Source of the DNA: Pseudolysinimonas kribbensis
GTDB taxonomy: Bacteria; Actinomycetota; Actinomycetes; Actinomycetales; Microbacteriaceae
Length of the DNA stretch: 64,000 nucleotides
Assembly (NCBI RefSeq): GCF_030161895.1
Contig: NZ_BSVB01000001.1
Span: forward strand, 3,038,001 to 3,102,000
Reading direction: 5' to 3'
The translations under genes and the position numbers were made by a program. Within the stretch, counting starts at the first letter, position 1. The number at the start of each line of letters is the position of its first letter. Positions 29,001-38,659 of this stretch are shown piece by piece. The notes under the pieces were generated by a model that made no database searches, was not told where the DNA came from, and saw nothing but the letters and a program-made list of their open reading frames with translations.

Positions 29001-29078
29001 TTGGGCAGCGCGGCGGTCCAGAAAGGCATCCTCGCTCTGCTGGCGCGGGACTTTTACGAGCGGCACGGCCGAGGCTAG
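26010..29078 (+). CDS. hsdR: Type I restriction endonuclease subunit HsdR
   Basis: The 1022-aa protein has the N-terminal PD-(D/E)xK nuclease (LDLVFFVNG then ATMEVKTDF, about residues 150-165), a helicase motor with SAGSGKT (about 318-324), ADEAHSSQ (about 433) and FAYTATP, and a C-terminal helical region. It translocates DNA and cuts unmodified targets with HsdM and HsdS. It starts at the base after the hsdS stop, so the three genes form one operon. Its stop overlaps the stop of the convergent helicase gene. Confidence 0.95.
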   Translation: MGKQHEFWFEDELCEYLEQHGWLYSHDDTGYDKQRALYPDDVFAWLDETQPEALTERLPASGDQKQAQAQLLGRLVQALDKPFAQGGGTLNVLRRGFTDVSTHFDMCQFKPAQQLNPASLERYAKVRLRVMRQVFYSASNQKSLDLVFFVNGLPVATMEVKTDFTQSVQDAVIQYRKDRTPRDPVTKKTEPLLAFGKRALVHFAASNSEVWMTTRLAGAETVFLPFNMGNDGGKGNPPNPNGSPTSYLWERVLQRDAWLGIIGSFLHASSRKETDPVTGEVTVQESLLFPRFHQWESVTQLVAAARVEGPGHTYLIQHSAGSGKTNSIAWTAHQLSTLHDDTGKKVFDSVIVVTDRTVLDDQLQDAIYQIDHKSGVVVPITRGTGDSKSAQLKAALAEGRQIIIVTIQTFPFALSEIRKSGALVGRSFAIIADEAHSSQTGTTSAKLKQVLSPDELASLEDGGEIDIEAILAAEMAEKADAKNVSYFAYTATPKAKTLELFGRPGSDGLPKPFHLYTMQQAIEERFILDVLQNYTPYKLAFKLNTGVEYDSDDPIVNRSEASKALMRWVRLHEYNIAQKVALIVEHYRDNVAWRLNGQAKAMVVTASRVEAVRYKLAFDKYIAAKKYVGLHALVAFSGDVTDPQSGPGPFNETSMNPGLRGRRLPAAFASDDYQVMIVANKFQTGFDQPLLVAMYVDKKLSGVTTVQTLSRLNRVATGKDQTFVLDFVNDPALILADFQPYYRVATLAEVSDPNVIHDLRNKLDQALIYEESEVEGAAAAFVREEDNSILTKWMTPAKQRFAGQYTAAVEAGDASRIEQLDLFRRDLNSYIRAYDFLGQLIDYHDTGLEKRSIFYRLLAPLISDGIVNTSIDLDGVALTHYNLRPEEAEDLQLSGEGEPLAAFTAAGSGSARDPEFVRLGELIDTMNTLFEGDGLTDADMVGFSGYLGGKFDESSTLREQARVNTFEQFIASPDLSTAFLDAVIDSDANFSSMSAQVLGSAAVQKGILALLARDFYERHGRG

Positions 29079-32000
29079 GTATCGCGAACAGGCGGGCGCA
29101 AGTCGATCGTAGGAGCGGACGCGCCATCCACTCCGCGCTGTTCGAGCAGGGCGATGAGATCCTCCTGCCGCGGCTGACCGAGGGTCAGTCGGTAGAGGGC
29201 AAGCGACTCGCGGAGGCGCTCCATGCGCGAGTACTCCCGGCTGAGCGGGTATTTCGCGATGATGCGTTCGATCGATGCGCCGCCCGGATAAACCCACCAC
29301 GGCGCGAACTCGCCGTTTTCGCGTGCGGCCGGTGACCTGGTGGCGGCCGAGAACGCCGCGTTCCACGAATCGCGATGGTCTGAGGCGAGCACATCGGCCC
29401 AATGCGCTTTCGCGACGTTCTTACGGATCGCGTGACCGGCGAACCTGTTGACGCGGCCCTCGCGCTGCTCGAAGTCGACGGGGTTGGAGGGGTTCCAGTG
29501 CAGCACCGCGTGGCTCCACCAGTGGAAGTCGATGCCCTCCTGGCCGACGCTCGTGGAGACCAGCACGAACGGCGCGAACGGGCTGTTGAACGCTGCTCGG
29601 ACCTCTCCCTGCCGCACGCCCGACTTCTCGTCGGTCTCCGCGTTCCGTCCGCCATAACGCAGCGCGAATCGCGTCGTGAACCGGATGACCTGACGCTCCG
29701 ATGTCGTGTCGTGGGCGTCGTAGTTCACGGTGCGGAGCCGTAACGCGCTCCCGCACCTCTCGGCAATGACCTGAAGTGACGCGTCCTCGACCTCGTCGCG
29801 ACCCATCTCGCTCTTCAGCTGGAAGACGTACTCATCTAGCACCGCCTGCAGATTCCCGTCGGCGCAGTACTTCAGCACCGCGTCCCAATAGGGCTGGTCC
29901 TGTCCGTAGATGCCAACGAGGAGCGCAATCGACTCCGTTCGGTTGAACAGCCGGCGCAGCGAGTTGGCCATCGAGAATGCGGCGGCCCAGAGCGCTGTGG
30001 GGGAGACGTCGGTGCCGGCCACCCGCGCAAGAGCCCGGTAGGCGATCACACCGGGAGCGTGAGCGGCGAGCCGGGCGAGATCGGGGTGTGACCTCACCTG
30101 CGAGGCACCGGCCATCCGTTCGAGTGCGCTCTCGATGTGACGGATCAGGCCAACCTCAGCGTCGTCGCCGGCACCGATCGCATCGGCGACGAGAGCTCGA
30201 GGGTCTCCGCCGACTGGAAACGCGGCGGGGTGAGAGAAGAAGGCATCCCACGGTTGCGAAGCTTCGGCGCCCGCGAGAAGTGTCGCAGCACGGGTTTCCA
30301 GCTCAGATGCGCTCACGGTTCTTCCGGCGTCCCGTGCGGCGGCAAGAGGGTCGCCGATGGCTGCGAGACCCGGATGCGGCCAGAACAGCGACAGGGTCGA
30401 AAGGGCGCCGACCTCTCCCGCGGTGACGGGGTAGACGAGGCGTTCACTCACCGCCTGACGCGCGGCGGGTGTGTTCTCGCTGAAGAGGCCCGCCGACTCC
30501 CGGGCCACCTGGCTCTCAGCCCAGTACGACAGCAATGAGGCAACAGACGTCGGAACGCCCGACCAGGCCGAGAACACGACGCGCTTGGTCACATCACGAA
30601 GCGACTCGTAGATGGGACCGGGTTGGAGGTACGGCATGGACGGTGGCATCCAGAGCATTCGCCACCATCCGCGACCGACCGTCTCCTTGGCCAGCGCGCG
30701 CAGATAGCCGTTCCCCAAGTCCAACTCCCCGAAGCTCGCCACCGTGGTCTGGTCGAGGGAGCGAGCGCCGGCGAGCAGCTCCTCCGCTCGGATTCCCTCG
30801 GGCGTACCGAAGCGCTCACGCGTGCGTTCTCCCGGCTTGTACCCGTCCATGAAGTTCGCGAAGTACGGGATCGACTTCCAGTACTCGATGTCGATCGGCG
30901 CCTCGATCTCCGAGCCGAACGCCTGCAGGCGGGCGAATTCGATGAGATCTTCGACCGTCGGCGTCGAGACGTCCAAGTCACGTTCCCGAAACGAGTTCTG
31001 CACGAGGGGTCGCTCAGATCTGGACATCATCGGAAGCAGCGCACGCCGAGCCTCGCTGGCGGCGGCGTGAACATCACCGCCGGTCAGGAGCGCATTCCGG
31101 TACCCGTCGAGCGCCGAACGGACGTCGTCAACGGCCGACTCGTCGCGGCCGGCGAGGAATCGGATCGTCGCCAAGAAGTCGCGCCAGTGGTCGTCACCGC
31201 TCTCGTCGCCCCCGGTAAACGGCTTGTAAGGGGTGGCCGACAATAGCAGGACCCTCGCGTCCCGATGGTCGAAGAGCACTTGAGCAAGCTCCGCGGCCGG
31301 CCCGGTCTGCGGATCCAACAGATCGCGGAAGCGCTGGAACTCGTCGAGGATCACGAGGTCTGGCTCCAGCGTGTCCACGCTCGCCTGCGCCAGGGTTTGT
31401 CGCATGCTTGCGGTCAGGTCGAGCATCTGTTCGCGGATTTCGTCCGACACGCGACGTTTGCCGCGCATCCCGTCTCGAAGTTCCTGAAAGCGCGGGAGCA
31501 GATCGTCTCTCGCCAGCCTCTCGAAGCCGGCGAGGATCGCCTCGTCGATCTCGCCGCCGAGTTCTGCCTGGAGGCGTTCGACCGTCCAAACGAAGCTCTC
31601 CAGCGTGCGCACGGGTCGCTGCAACAGCATGCGTGTCGCGCGTGCCTCCGGCTTGCCTCCGGGGAGGAGCCGGTCGAGGATCAGTGCGATCAGGGCGCGC
31701 TCCTCGCGGTTGCCGGTGCGCCACCCTCCTCCAGTCTCAAACGACGTGGCGGGCGTGAACGACACGAGGTTGACCTTCTTGCCGGTGCCCGTGTGCGGTG
31801 CCCGGAGCCTCCGCGCGTCGCGCGCGAGCATGGTGAGACGAGTTGACGTGGGCAGGGTGGAGTCTTTGGTGACGTTCAGGCGCCGCAAGTTCTGCGACGC
31901 GAGGTCACTGTTCGAGCACACGTAGACGATGTCGATTCGGTCGATGTCGTCGACGGTCTCCAAGTGCTCGATCGCGCGAGCGATCACGCCCCGCGCGACG

Positions 32001-32155
32001 ATGCTCTTGCCGAGTCCGGTCTCGTCGGCGATCAGATACCGGCGAGCGCCTTCACCGTCGGGCGCGCGGTAGAACCGGTCGATGACGTGCTCGACGGCGT
32101 CGCGCTGGAAGCCCTTCAGCCCCGACAGCACCTCCGCCACATCGACGTCAACCAT
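29075..32155 (-). CDS. Large SF2 helicase of a DUF6361/PLD operon
   Basis: The 1026-aa protein has Walker A LIADETGLGKS (residues 41-51), a variant Walker B LDEFQRF (about 270), motif III LLLSATPYKPF (about 305) and a C-terminal lobe with STSVGQEGIDFHWWS and QREGRVNRFAG. The spacing between lobes is unusually long (about 500 residues of helical, unrecognised sequence). It is the last gene of a three-gene operon; its ATG overlaps the repaired PLD gene by 8 bp. A role in moving along or remodelling invading DNA is inferred. It converges on hsdR. Confidence 0.88.
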   Translation of the reverse strand: MVDVDVAEVLSGLKGFQRDAVEHVIDRFYRAPDGEGARRYLIADETGLGKSIVARGVIARAIEHLETVDDIDRIDIVYVCSNSDLASQNLRRLNVTKDSTLPTSTRLTMLARDARRLRAPHTGTGKKVNLVSFTPATSFETGGGWRTGNREERALIALILDRLLPGGKPEARATRMLLQRPVRTLESFVWTVERLQAELGGEIDEAILAGFERLARDDLLPRFQELRDGMRGKRRVSDEIREQMLDLTASMRQTLAQASVDTLEPDLVILDEFQRFRDLLDPQTGPAAELAQVLFDHRDARVLLLSATPYKPFTGGDESGDDHWRDFLATIRFLAGRDESAVDDVRSALDGYRNALLTGGDVHAAASEARRALLPMMSRSERPLVQNSFRERDLDVSTPTVEDLIEFARLQAFGSEIEAPIDIEYWKSIPYFANFMDGYKPGERTRERFGTPEGIRAEELLAGARSLDQTTVASFGELDLGNGYLRALAKETVGRGWWRMLWMPPSMPYLQPGPIYESLRDVTKRVVFSAWSGVPTSVASLLSYWAESQVARESAGLFSENTPAARQAVSERLVYPVTAGEVGALSTLSLFWPHPGLAAIGDPLAAARDAGRTVSASELETRAATLLAGAEASQPWDAFFSHPAAFPVGGDPRALVADAIGAGDDAEVGLIRHIESALERMAGASQVRSHPDLARLAAHAPGVIAYRALARVAGTDVSPTALWAAAFSMANSLRRLFNRTESIALLVGIYGQDQPYWDAVLKYCADGNLQAVLDEYVFQLKSEMGRDEVEDASLQVIAERCGSALRLRTVNYDAHDTTSERQVIRFTTRFALRYGGRNAETDEKSGVRQGEVRAAFNSPFAPFVLVSTSVGQEGIDFHWWSHAVLHWNPSNPVDFEQREGRVNRFAGHAIRKNVAKAHWADVLASDHRDSWNAAFSAATRSPAARENGEFAPWWVYPGGASIERIIAKYPLSREYSRMERLRESLALYRLTLGQPRQEDLIALLEQRGVDGASAPTIDLRPPVRDT

Positions 32156-33894
32156 TCGATACCCCGGCGCGTGCTTTGTACGCGGCCCAGACCACGCGCC
32201 ACAGCTCGGCGAAGCCGTCGGGAAGCGCCTCCTGCTTGTGCTCGCTGACGTATCTCACGATGCGTTGGACATCCGGAAGCGCAGAGTGCTCAGAGGCGAC
32301 GGCCCGTGTCAATGCCTCGAACAGGCCCGAGCCATCCGCGCCGGCACCCAGACGGCTCCAGCCGACGCCGCCCCCGGGGCGTCGATCGAGACGCCCGCGA
32401 GCTCGAGCATCAGCATGAGGAGGCGGAGGAGCGCGCCGGGGGTGCTGAGGTGTCGGGCAAGCACGGCTTCGCGACGATCGTCGGGGTCGCCCTCGAGAGA
32501 GGCGAGCACCACGGTCGTCCGGCGGACGTCGCCCTGGCGCGCCGTGACGATGACGTACGGCGTCACGTCGGCGAGTTCCAGCCTCGTTACGACGCTCGGC
32601 TGTTCCGGGCTACCGGGGAGACCCGGAATGACGGTGGCCGGCCTCGTCAAGAGGTGCCACGACACGTCGATCTCGTCGGGCATCTTGGGCGGTGCCTCGG
32701 TCCAGACTTCGACGGAGTACGCATCGCCGGCGCGCACTCGAGCGTGGAACGGGATCGTGGCGACTCGTCGCAGTGCGCCCTCGAGTCGGAGGGCGACCTG
32801 GTCATCGGCGGTGTCGTCGGGGGCGGTTCGGATGTGAGGCGTGATGAGCGAACCCAGGGCTGTCCGCGTCGCTTCGACACCGAGCCTGTTGAGGTTGCCG
32901 GTCAATTCGACGAGCACCTCGACGTTCTGACGCAGGGCAGCGTCGGTCGCGTTGAGCGAACCCATGAACACGTGGGCGCCATCCCAGCGATCGAAGACGA
33001 ACACCTTCGCGTGCAACCCGTGCAGCGCCTCTGCCTGGGCGGGCTGGTCGTCGAGCGGATCCGCCGCCTCGTCGAGCACCCAGGTCTCGAGCTTCGGCTG
33101 TTCGGTCAGCACGTTCAGTGTTTCGGCGCGTGAGACCAGATGGGAGTCGGTACGAGTACCGCGGCGAAGCTCGGCGAGGCCCGCGTCGGACACAAAGGGG
33201 AGATCAACAGCGCACGCTTGCCGCTCACGTCGAGCTCGGGTCGCCGGCCGTTGCCCCAGACGTGGAAGGCGACATCTTTGACATCATCGGGCATCTCCCA
33301 CTCGATGGTTTCCCATTGAGTGGCGAGCGCTTCGATGCGGGCGAGCCGCGTCGAGGTGAGTGGGATCACCGCAAGGTCGGGCATGGCACGGAGCAAGCGG
33401 GACAGCGGCAGATTTCGCGTACGCGCCTCCCCGCCGCCTCCGGCAACCCCGTCGAGTGTGACGACCGTGTCCCAGCTGCGATCGGCGGTGAGGTTGCGGC
33501 TCGAGCACACGAATCGGTACGCGCGCTCCTCCCCGCGTGAGTACTCCAGGAACCAGATCTTGGGATGGAAGATCCCCGTTCGCACTCCGACCGGATGCAC
33601 CATCGGTTCGAGGAACGCCACGAGGTCGGTCGCCGGTGTGGCGATCGACACCTGCCCTGCTTGGGCGAAGATGTCGATCCTGGATGCCGCGCGGCGGACC
33701 GCGTCGAGAACCCCGATCGGATCGTCGACGGCGAGTCGTTGTGCGGCGAATGCCAACGGGATGGCGAGTGCAGAGTCGAGGCTCAGCGTGAAGGTCGTGC
33801 CGACGGCGTGCTCAAGGGCGAAGCCGGCAGGAGGTCGCAGCTGGTCGGTAAGCGTCGCGCGGGACTGCGGCTCAAGCATCCGACTCGAGCCCAT
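32148..33894 (-). CDS. Phospholipase D-like nuclease (frame broken twice)
   Basis: Two HKD half-motifs are visible: FHPKIWFLEY with SSRNLT in the first half, and LHAKVFVFD with MGSLNATD in the second. This is the paired active site of PLD-family nucleases. One C is missing near 33200 (restores LLISPFVSDAG) and one G at the C5 run 32371-32375 (restores DAPGGGVGWSRLGAG). The repaired protein is about 582 aa, ends AGVSNG, and its stop overlaps the helicase start. It also overlaps the DUF6361 gene end by up to 23 bp; Met 6 is an alternative start. PLD nucleases need no metal. Confidence 0.87.
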
Positions 33895-35137
33895 CGTGGA
33901 TGTCGATCAGGATGCGTCGCACCTGCGGCCACCGGAACACGAGCGCTCCGGCACCGGAGCTGCCCTGCCACAGCGCGAGGCGCTCGCGGTTGCCGAGACG
34001 CGCCTGCCCCGAGCCCTTGTGCGCACGCTCGCGCTCGCGGATGAACGTGCGAGCATCGGCGTCGTCCGCGGTTCCGCGCAAACCTTGACTGCGTACGAGC
34101 TGCGCCCATTCGTCGACGAATCGCCGGGTGCGTGGCACGACGTGCACGTGGGCGGCTCCCGCCATCCAGTTCCACAGCTCGTCGACGCGCCAGTCGGCGA
34201 TGCGCGCCGCCGCGGCTTGCTCTTCCCAACTGAGCAAAGCGGCGCGGTAGTCGTCAACCGCGCCAGTCACCGACGTGAATCCGGCCGCCTCATACTCTTC
34301 GGCGAGCAGCAGGTTGTAGAGGAGCGCGGCGCCGTGCATCGTGGTCGAAAACGCGCGCGCCTGGTGGAGCAGCGCAGTGGGTTCACCCGTGACGCGGAGA
34401 GCGGCCTCGTCGAACCACGGGGCTGAGCTCGCGGAGTCCGGACGCTGTTCGGCGAGGTGGGACATCAAGGTTCCGGGCGCTCGTTCGAGGATGCGGTCCC
34501 GCAGCCAGCCTGCTTCGTCGCGGGTGAGCCGAAATCCACGGGTCAGGTTGGTCGGGAAGCCTTCCGGCATGGCAGGAAGGGTGCTCGACCAAGGCGAGGT
34601 GGTCGTCGCGGTGTCGTCGTCGCCGACCGCCTGATCCGAGCGCCACTCGAGAGCTTCATCGCGGCTGGCCACTCCATCTCGGGTGACCCCGTAGGCGCGG
34701 ATAGTTGTCCAGTAGACGACCGACGGTAGCGTCTTGAGCGCCGTTCCACGCTGGAGTCCGAGCAGGCCGGCGAAGTCATCCGAGTCGCGCAGCTCATCGA
34801 TGAGGCGCCGCTCGAACTTGTCCGCAGCCGTCGCGGGATCAACCTTGCCGGCGGCGAGCTGAAAGCACCAGGGGACGAAGAGCAGATAGCGCGCGCGGGT
34901 CAGCAGCGTCGACGTGCCGGGGAACAGCCCATCCGAGATGGCATCGCGGATCTGGCCGAGCCCGAGTTCATCCCTGCTCTCGCGGTCCGTGAAGAAGTGC
35001 ACGATCTCGCGCATTCGCCGCTGCTCCTCCGACGAAGCGTCCAGCCACGCGATGAGCGACGACACCCGACGAATGCTATCGGCGCGTCTGATCTGGCGGG
35101 TTGCCTCGGCCAACTCGCGACCCGTCACCGAGCGCAT
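33872..35137 (-). CDS. DUF6361 family protein, first gene of the PLD/helicase operon
   Basis: The 421-aa protein shows the DUF6361 signature: LIAWLDASSEEQRRMREIV, then LGLGQIRDAISDGLFPGTST and ARYLLFVPW. The family has no known function as far as I recall. The rest is helical with many Arg and Trp residues. Its end overlaps the PLD gene start, so translation is coupled. ATG 35137 is the earliest start; a later one at the LIAWLDAS region cannot be excluded. Confidence 0.85.
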   Translation of the reverse strand: MRSVTGRELAEATRQIRRADSIRRVSSLIAWLDASSEEQRRMREIVHFFTDRESRDELGLGQIRDAISDGLFPGTSTLLTRARYLLFVPWCFQLAAGKVDPATAADKFERRLIDELRDSDDFAGLLGLQRGTALKTLPSVVYWTTIRAYGVTRDGVASRDEALEWRSDQAVGDDDTATTTSPWSSTLPAMPEGFPTNLTRGFRLTRDEAGWLRDRILERAPGTLMSHLAEQRPDSASSAPWFDEAALRVTGEPTALLHQARAFSTTMHGAALLYNLLLAEEYEAAGFTSVTGAVDDYRAALLSWEEQAAAARIADWRVDELWNWMAGAAHVHVVPRTRRFVDEWAQLVRSQGLRGTADDADARTFIRERERAHKGSGQARLGNRERLALWQGSSGAGALVFRWPQVRRILIDIHDGLESDA

Positions 35138-35237
35138 CGTGGCGTTGCGGCAATCACCGCGAGGGCCAACACGGCGTCAGTCGTTCTATGACGCTCCTCG
35201 CGCGTCGTGGCAACGAGCGCTCCAATGGGAACCGCGC

Positions 35238-36269
35238 CTACCCCTCGCAGGCGATCCCGTCGTCGTCGCGATCGAGCTCGGCGCGATATCCGGGCGCACC
35301 TCGCGCAATCCGGCTGACGCCCGCTGCGTAGGCGGCGGAGCAGTTGTCGTAGTAGGGAGCCGTTCCGGTGCCGCCGCCGACGAGTCCCCGCACGTTGGTC
35401 GGCGATGCGGTCGGGGTGGGCGTCCTCGAGGTGACCGACGTGCCCAGCGACGAGCGGTACGCAGGCTGGTCGGGGCACGACCGGAGCACGGCGGCCAGGG
35501 CGTTGTGCTCAGCCCTGGTCACCCATAGGCCATACGCGTATTTCACGCTGATCTGCCGCGCCGCGTACTCGCAGTGGATCGCCGCGAACGGCGGCAGCCA
35601 GGAGGCGGCGTCGGCGGCGCTCTTCTGCTGGTTGGTGCGGTCGCTCACCGCGAGAAGGTTGGTCGGGTCGTTCGCCAAGCGCTGGCGCTGGTCCTGGCTG
35701 AGCTCCTGCGCACCGGTCGTCCAGGCGTCCAGCAGTGCCACCATGTGGTCGATCTGCACGAACGCTGACGTGTCATTGCCGCGGGTGAACGTCATCGGCT
35801 TGCCCGTGTACGGGTCGATGAACGCACCCGACATCACCTTGCACGCGTTCAGCACGATGTCCTTCAGGTCGCGCTTCAGGATGTCGTCGCGGGTGTCGCA
35901 TCCGTTGCCGTCGACATCCATCCAGGCCTCGCCGAACTTCTGGGTGCGCTGGTAGCCGGCGCCGGAGTCGAGGCTGCGCACCGGCAGAAGGGCGAGCACC
36001 TGGACGGCGGTCTTGCCCAAACGAGGCGGCTCGACGATGGAGAGACCGGATGGCGTGGGCGCGGGGGATGGCGAGGAATCGGTTGGGTCGGTGCCTGAGC
36101 CGGAGGTGCCCGGAGCTGCCGGAACCTGGGCGCCAGGGCTGCCGACCGCGGAGGCGCTGGGCTGCGCCGTACTGACGCAGACCCAGATAAGCAGGGCCGC
36201 GATGACGGCGGCGAACACGCCGAACCAGCCGCGCGCGGAGAGGGTCCAGAGCCCGCCTCCCCGGTTCAT
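35238..36269 (-). CDS. Membrane-anchored secreted HNH nuclease with C-terminal Excalibur domain
   Basis: The 343-aa protein has one N-terminal hydrophobic helix (GVFAAVIAALLIWVCV), a Ser/Pro/Thr linker and a GmrSD-C/DUF1524-like HNH domain: MDVDGNGCDTRDDIL, QIDHMVAL, NDPTNLLAV and DRTNQQKSA. The last 35 residues are an Excalibur calcium-binding repeat (DRDDDGIACE). Topology puts the nuclease outside the cell. It is divergent from the vWA operon, 106 bp apart. A role in attacking or using external DNA is inferred. Confidence 0.9.
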   Translation of the reverse strand: MNRGGGLWTLSARGWFGVFAAVIAALLIWVCVSTAQPSASAVGSPGAQVPAAPGTSGSGTDPTDSSPSPAPTPSGLSIVEPPRLGKTAVQVLALLPVRSLDSGAGYQRTQKFGEAWMDVDGNGCDTRDDILKRDLKDIVLNACKVMSGAFIDPYTGKPMTFTRGNDTSAFVQIDHMVALLDAWTTGAQELSQDQRQRLANDPTNLLAVSDRTNQQKSAADAASWLPPFAAIHCEYAARQISVKYAYGLWVTRAEHNALAAVLRSCPDQPAYRSSLGTSVTSRTPTPTASPTNVRGLVGGGTGTAPYYDNCSAAYAAGVSRIARGAPGYRAELDRDDDGIACEG

Positions 36270-36375
36270 CGTCGCCTCCGCTCCGCTTGCTTCGTTTCAT
36301 GGCAAAGGTATAGCGTCTCGCCAGCCCGTGTTTCCCGAGTAGCGCTCGTCGCTACGACATGGGCGCATACACCGA

Positions 36376-38629
36376 GTGGTGGAACCCGTGAGTGGAGTGC
36401 CCGCCGTCGGCGCCCGCTTGATACGGGCCGTCGGCGTTGTTGTGGTGGCGTTCGGACTGATCGCCTCCAGCGTCGCGGTGCCCGCCAATGCGACCGCGTT
36501 GTCTCCGCATCCGGCTCTCGGGGCGGCGGGATCGGTCGCGAACAAGGCGGCGAAGATCTGCTCGAGCGTCCCCGCGACGGTGTCCAAGTCGCACGAGATC
36601 GACGTCGTGCTCGACGACTCCGGATCGATGTTCATCGCACCGAGCCCGCAGCGGTGGTCGTACGTCAAATACGCGCTCATGGTGTTCGCCGCGATGCTCG
36701 GCCCCACCGACGAGATGAAGGTGTTGCTTCTGTCGCAGAAGGGCGCCGTCGCCAAGACGATCCAGGGCACCAAGTCGGGGCCGAGCCAGGCGAACGTCGA
36801 CGCGATCAATGCGATCCAGATGCACGGCGGCGGGACGCCGTGGGATGCCGTGCCGGCGGCTCGCGACGACCTCGCCCGGAGCAAGGCCCAGAGTCGCTGG
36901 CTCGTGCTGCTCTCGGACGGGGCCTTCGACCATCACACGGCGACCAGCGGAGAATTCTCGAATTGGTCGAAGTCGCTCGGCACGGCAGGCCACACCTTCG
37001 ACGTCGGGTATCTCGGGGCCGGAGCCGGGGCGCCGACGCTCGCCTCGGCACCGGGGTTCCACCCGGCGAAGGCGTCGGACAACATCAGCGAGATCCTCGG
37101 CAAGACCGCAGACCTCGCGAACCAGATCTTCGGTCGCGCCCAGCTCAAACCGATGGGCGGAAGCGGCACGACGATCGATCCGGACATCGAACTCGAGACC
37201 GTGCTGGTGCTCGCGCAGGGGAATGCCAAGATTGGCACTCCGGAAAGCGGCAAGGACCAGGATCAGCCACTCGATCTGCTCGCCGAGCCCGTGACGATCC
37301 CGCAGCCGTCCAACCCCCGGTGAGCGCCGACAACGCGACCGTCACTGCGAAGCCGGCCGCCGGCCTGACGGGTCAGGTCGCGACCGTCGGGAAGGTTCCC
37401 GCCGATCAGACGTACTTCGACGTCGGCGGCGCCTCGCAGACGACGTTCTACTACATACCCCGCGTGCAGTTTGGCGTCAGCTGGATCGACCCGTCGACCA
37501 ATAAGCCGATCCCGAAGGGCAAGGCCATCGTCGCGGGCAAGTACAAGATCGAGTACGGCTTCATGGACGCCGACTGCAACATCATTCCCGAGGAGCACAC
37601 CGATCTCCTGGGCCGTCATGCGGTTCACGCCAGCATGAGCGAGGACGGCGACGTGATTCAGCCCACGCTCGACAGCGGAGCGGAGTACGAACTCTCGGCG
37701 GGTGACACGACGGTCACCGTCGACGGAACGTACCTCGGCGACGTTGCCGCCCACGCGGAGATCAAGCAGCACATCTACCCGGCGCCGGAGCAAGGCACCA
37801 TCGCGATCGACGCCCGCAAGCTGACGGTCAGTTCCCTCGGGTCGGGTGCCAAGATCACCGCCACCTATTCGCATGCGGGAGGCAAGGCGGTCACGCCGCA
37901 GGAATGGGCCGCGATCGACCCGAAGTCCTTCCAGGTGCACGCGACCCCCGCGGCCGGCATCCGGTGGACCGTCAAGAAGGGCGCGACCCCGGAGCGCTGA
38001 CCCTCACGCCGGTCCCGTCGAATGGCGACACGTACTCGGTGAACACCTCACAGCCCGTGCATCTGAGCCTCGTCGCCGACTACACGTACGACGAAGGTGT
38101 CAAGCGGGCCACCGGAACGGCCGACGTGCGGCTGGTCGACGATCTCTCGCTCTGGGACCGGATGCTGCACTGGCTTTCCCAGGACGGCTGGAAGTGGATC
38201 CTCATCGGGCTCGGCCTGATCATCCTGGCCGGCTACATCTTCAAGAAGCGCTTCTCGCGCCGGTTCAAGTCGTCTCCGCACATCAACGCGCGCCCGAGAA
38301 CGTTCGGGATGCCGTCCGGCCAGAGCCGCGGAGAGTTCAAGAAGAGCCTCGGTCATCGGCTGCTGCCGTTTGTCGCCGATCGCGCGACGTTCCGCTACGC
38401 GCCGGGAACCGCCGGATTCCCTCGGCTCAAGCTCAAGGCCGTCGGCCGGGGCGCCGGGGAGGTCACCAACTGGAAGGCTCTGGCGAGTGCCCACCGCCCC
38501 GAGAAATCCGTCGAGGTCAACGGCACGCGCTTCGACAAGGACATGACCCGTTCGCCGCGCCTCGGCGCAGGCAGCCTCATCACCGCACAGACCACGGACA
38601 TGAAGTACGAATGCGCGCCGAACGCGTGA
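36376..38629 (+). CDS. Surface vWA-domain protein with one membrane span (frame broken twice)
   Basis: A signal peptide (hydrophobic core about residues 16-35, cleavage after PANA) is followed by a von Willebrand A domain with MIDAS motif DDSGSM (residues 80-85) and LLSDGAFDH. Beta-rich Ig-like repeats come next, then one membrane helix (WILIGLGLIILAGYIF) with basic residues after it, and a cytoplasmic tail of about 115 aa. Breaks at the C5 run 37314-37318 and near 37990 are each repaired by one base, giving about 751 aa. It is the first gene of a five-gene operon. It looks like a surface sensor or adhesin. Confidence 0.85.
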
Positions 38630-38659
38630 TGCGCGAGGCCCAATGAAAGAGGAACCAAG

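Noticed and set aside
29075..35137. DISARM or BREX system
   Set aside because: A PLD protein and a helicase are shared with DISARM, but there is no DUF1998 helicase (DrmA), DrmB or dedicated methylase, and no BREX phosphatase or PglZ.
36339..36355. Hairpin GTAGCG-CTCGT-CGCTAC in the HNH/vWA gap as operator or terminator
   Set aside because: Short stem, no T-run and no regulator gene nearby; it cannot be told from chance in GC-rich DNA.
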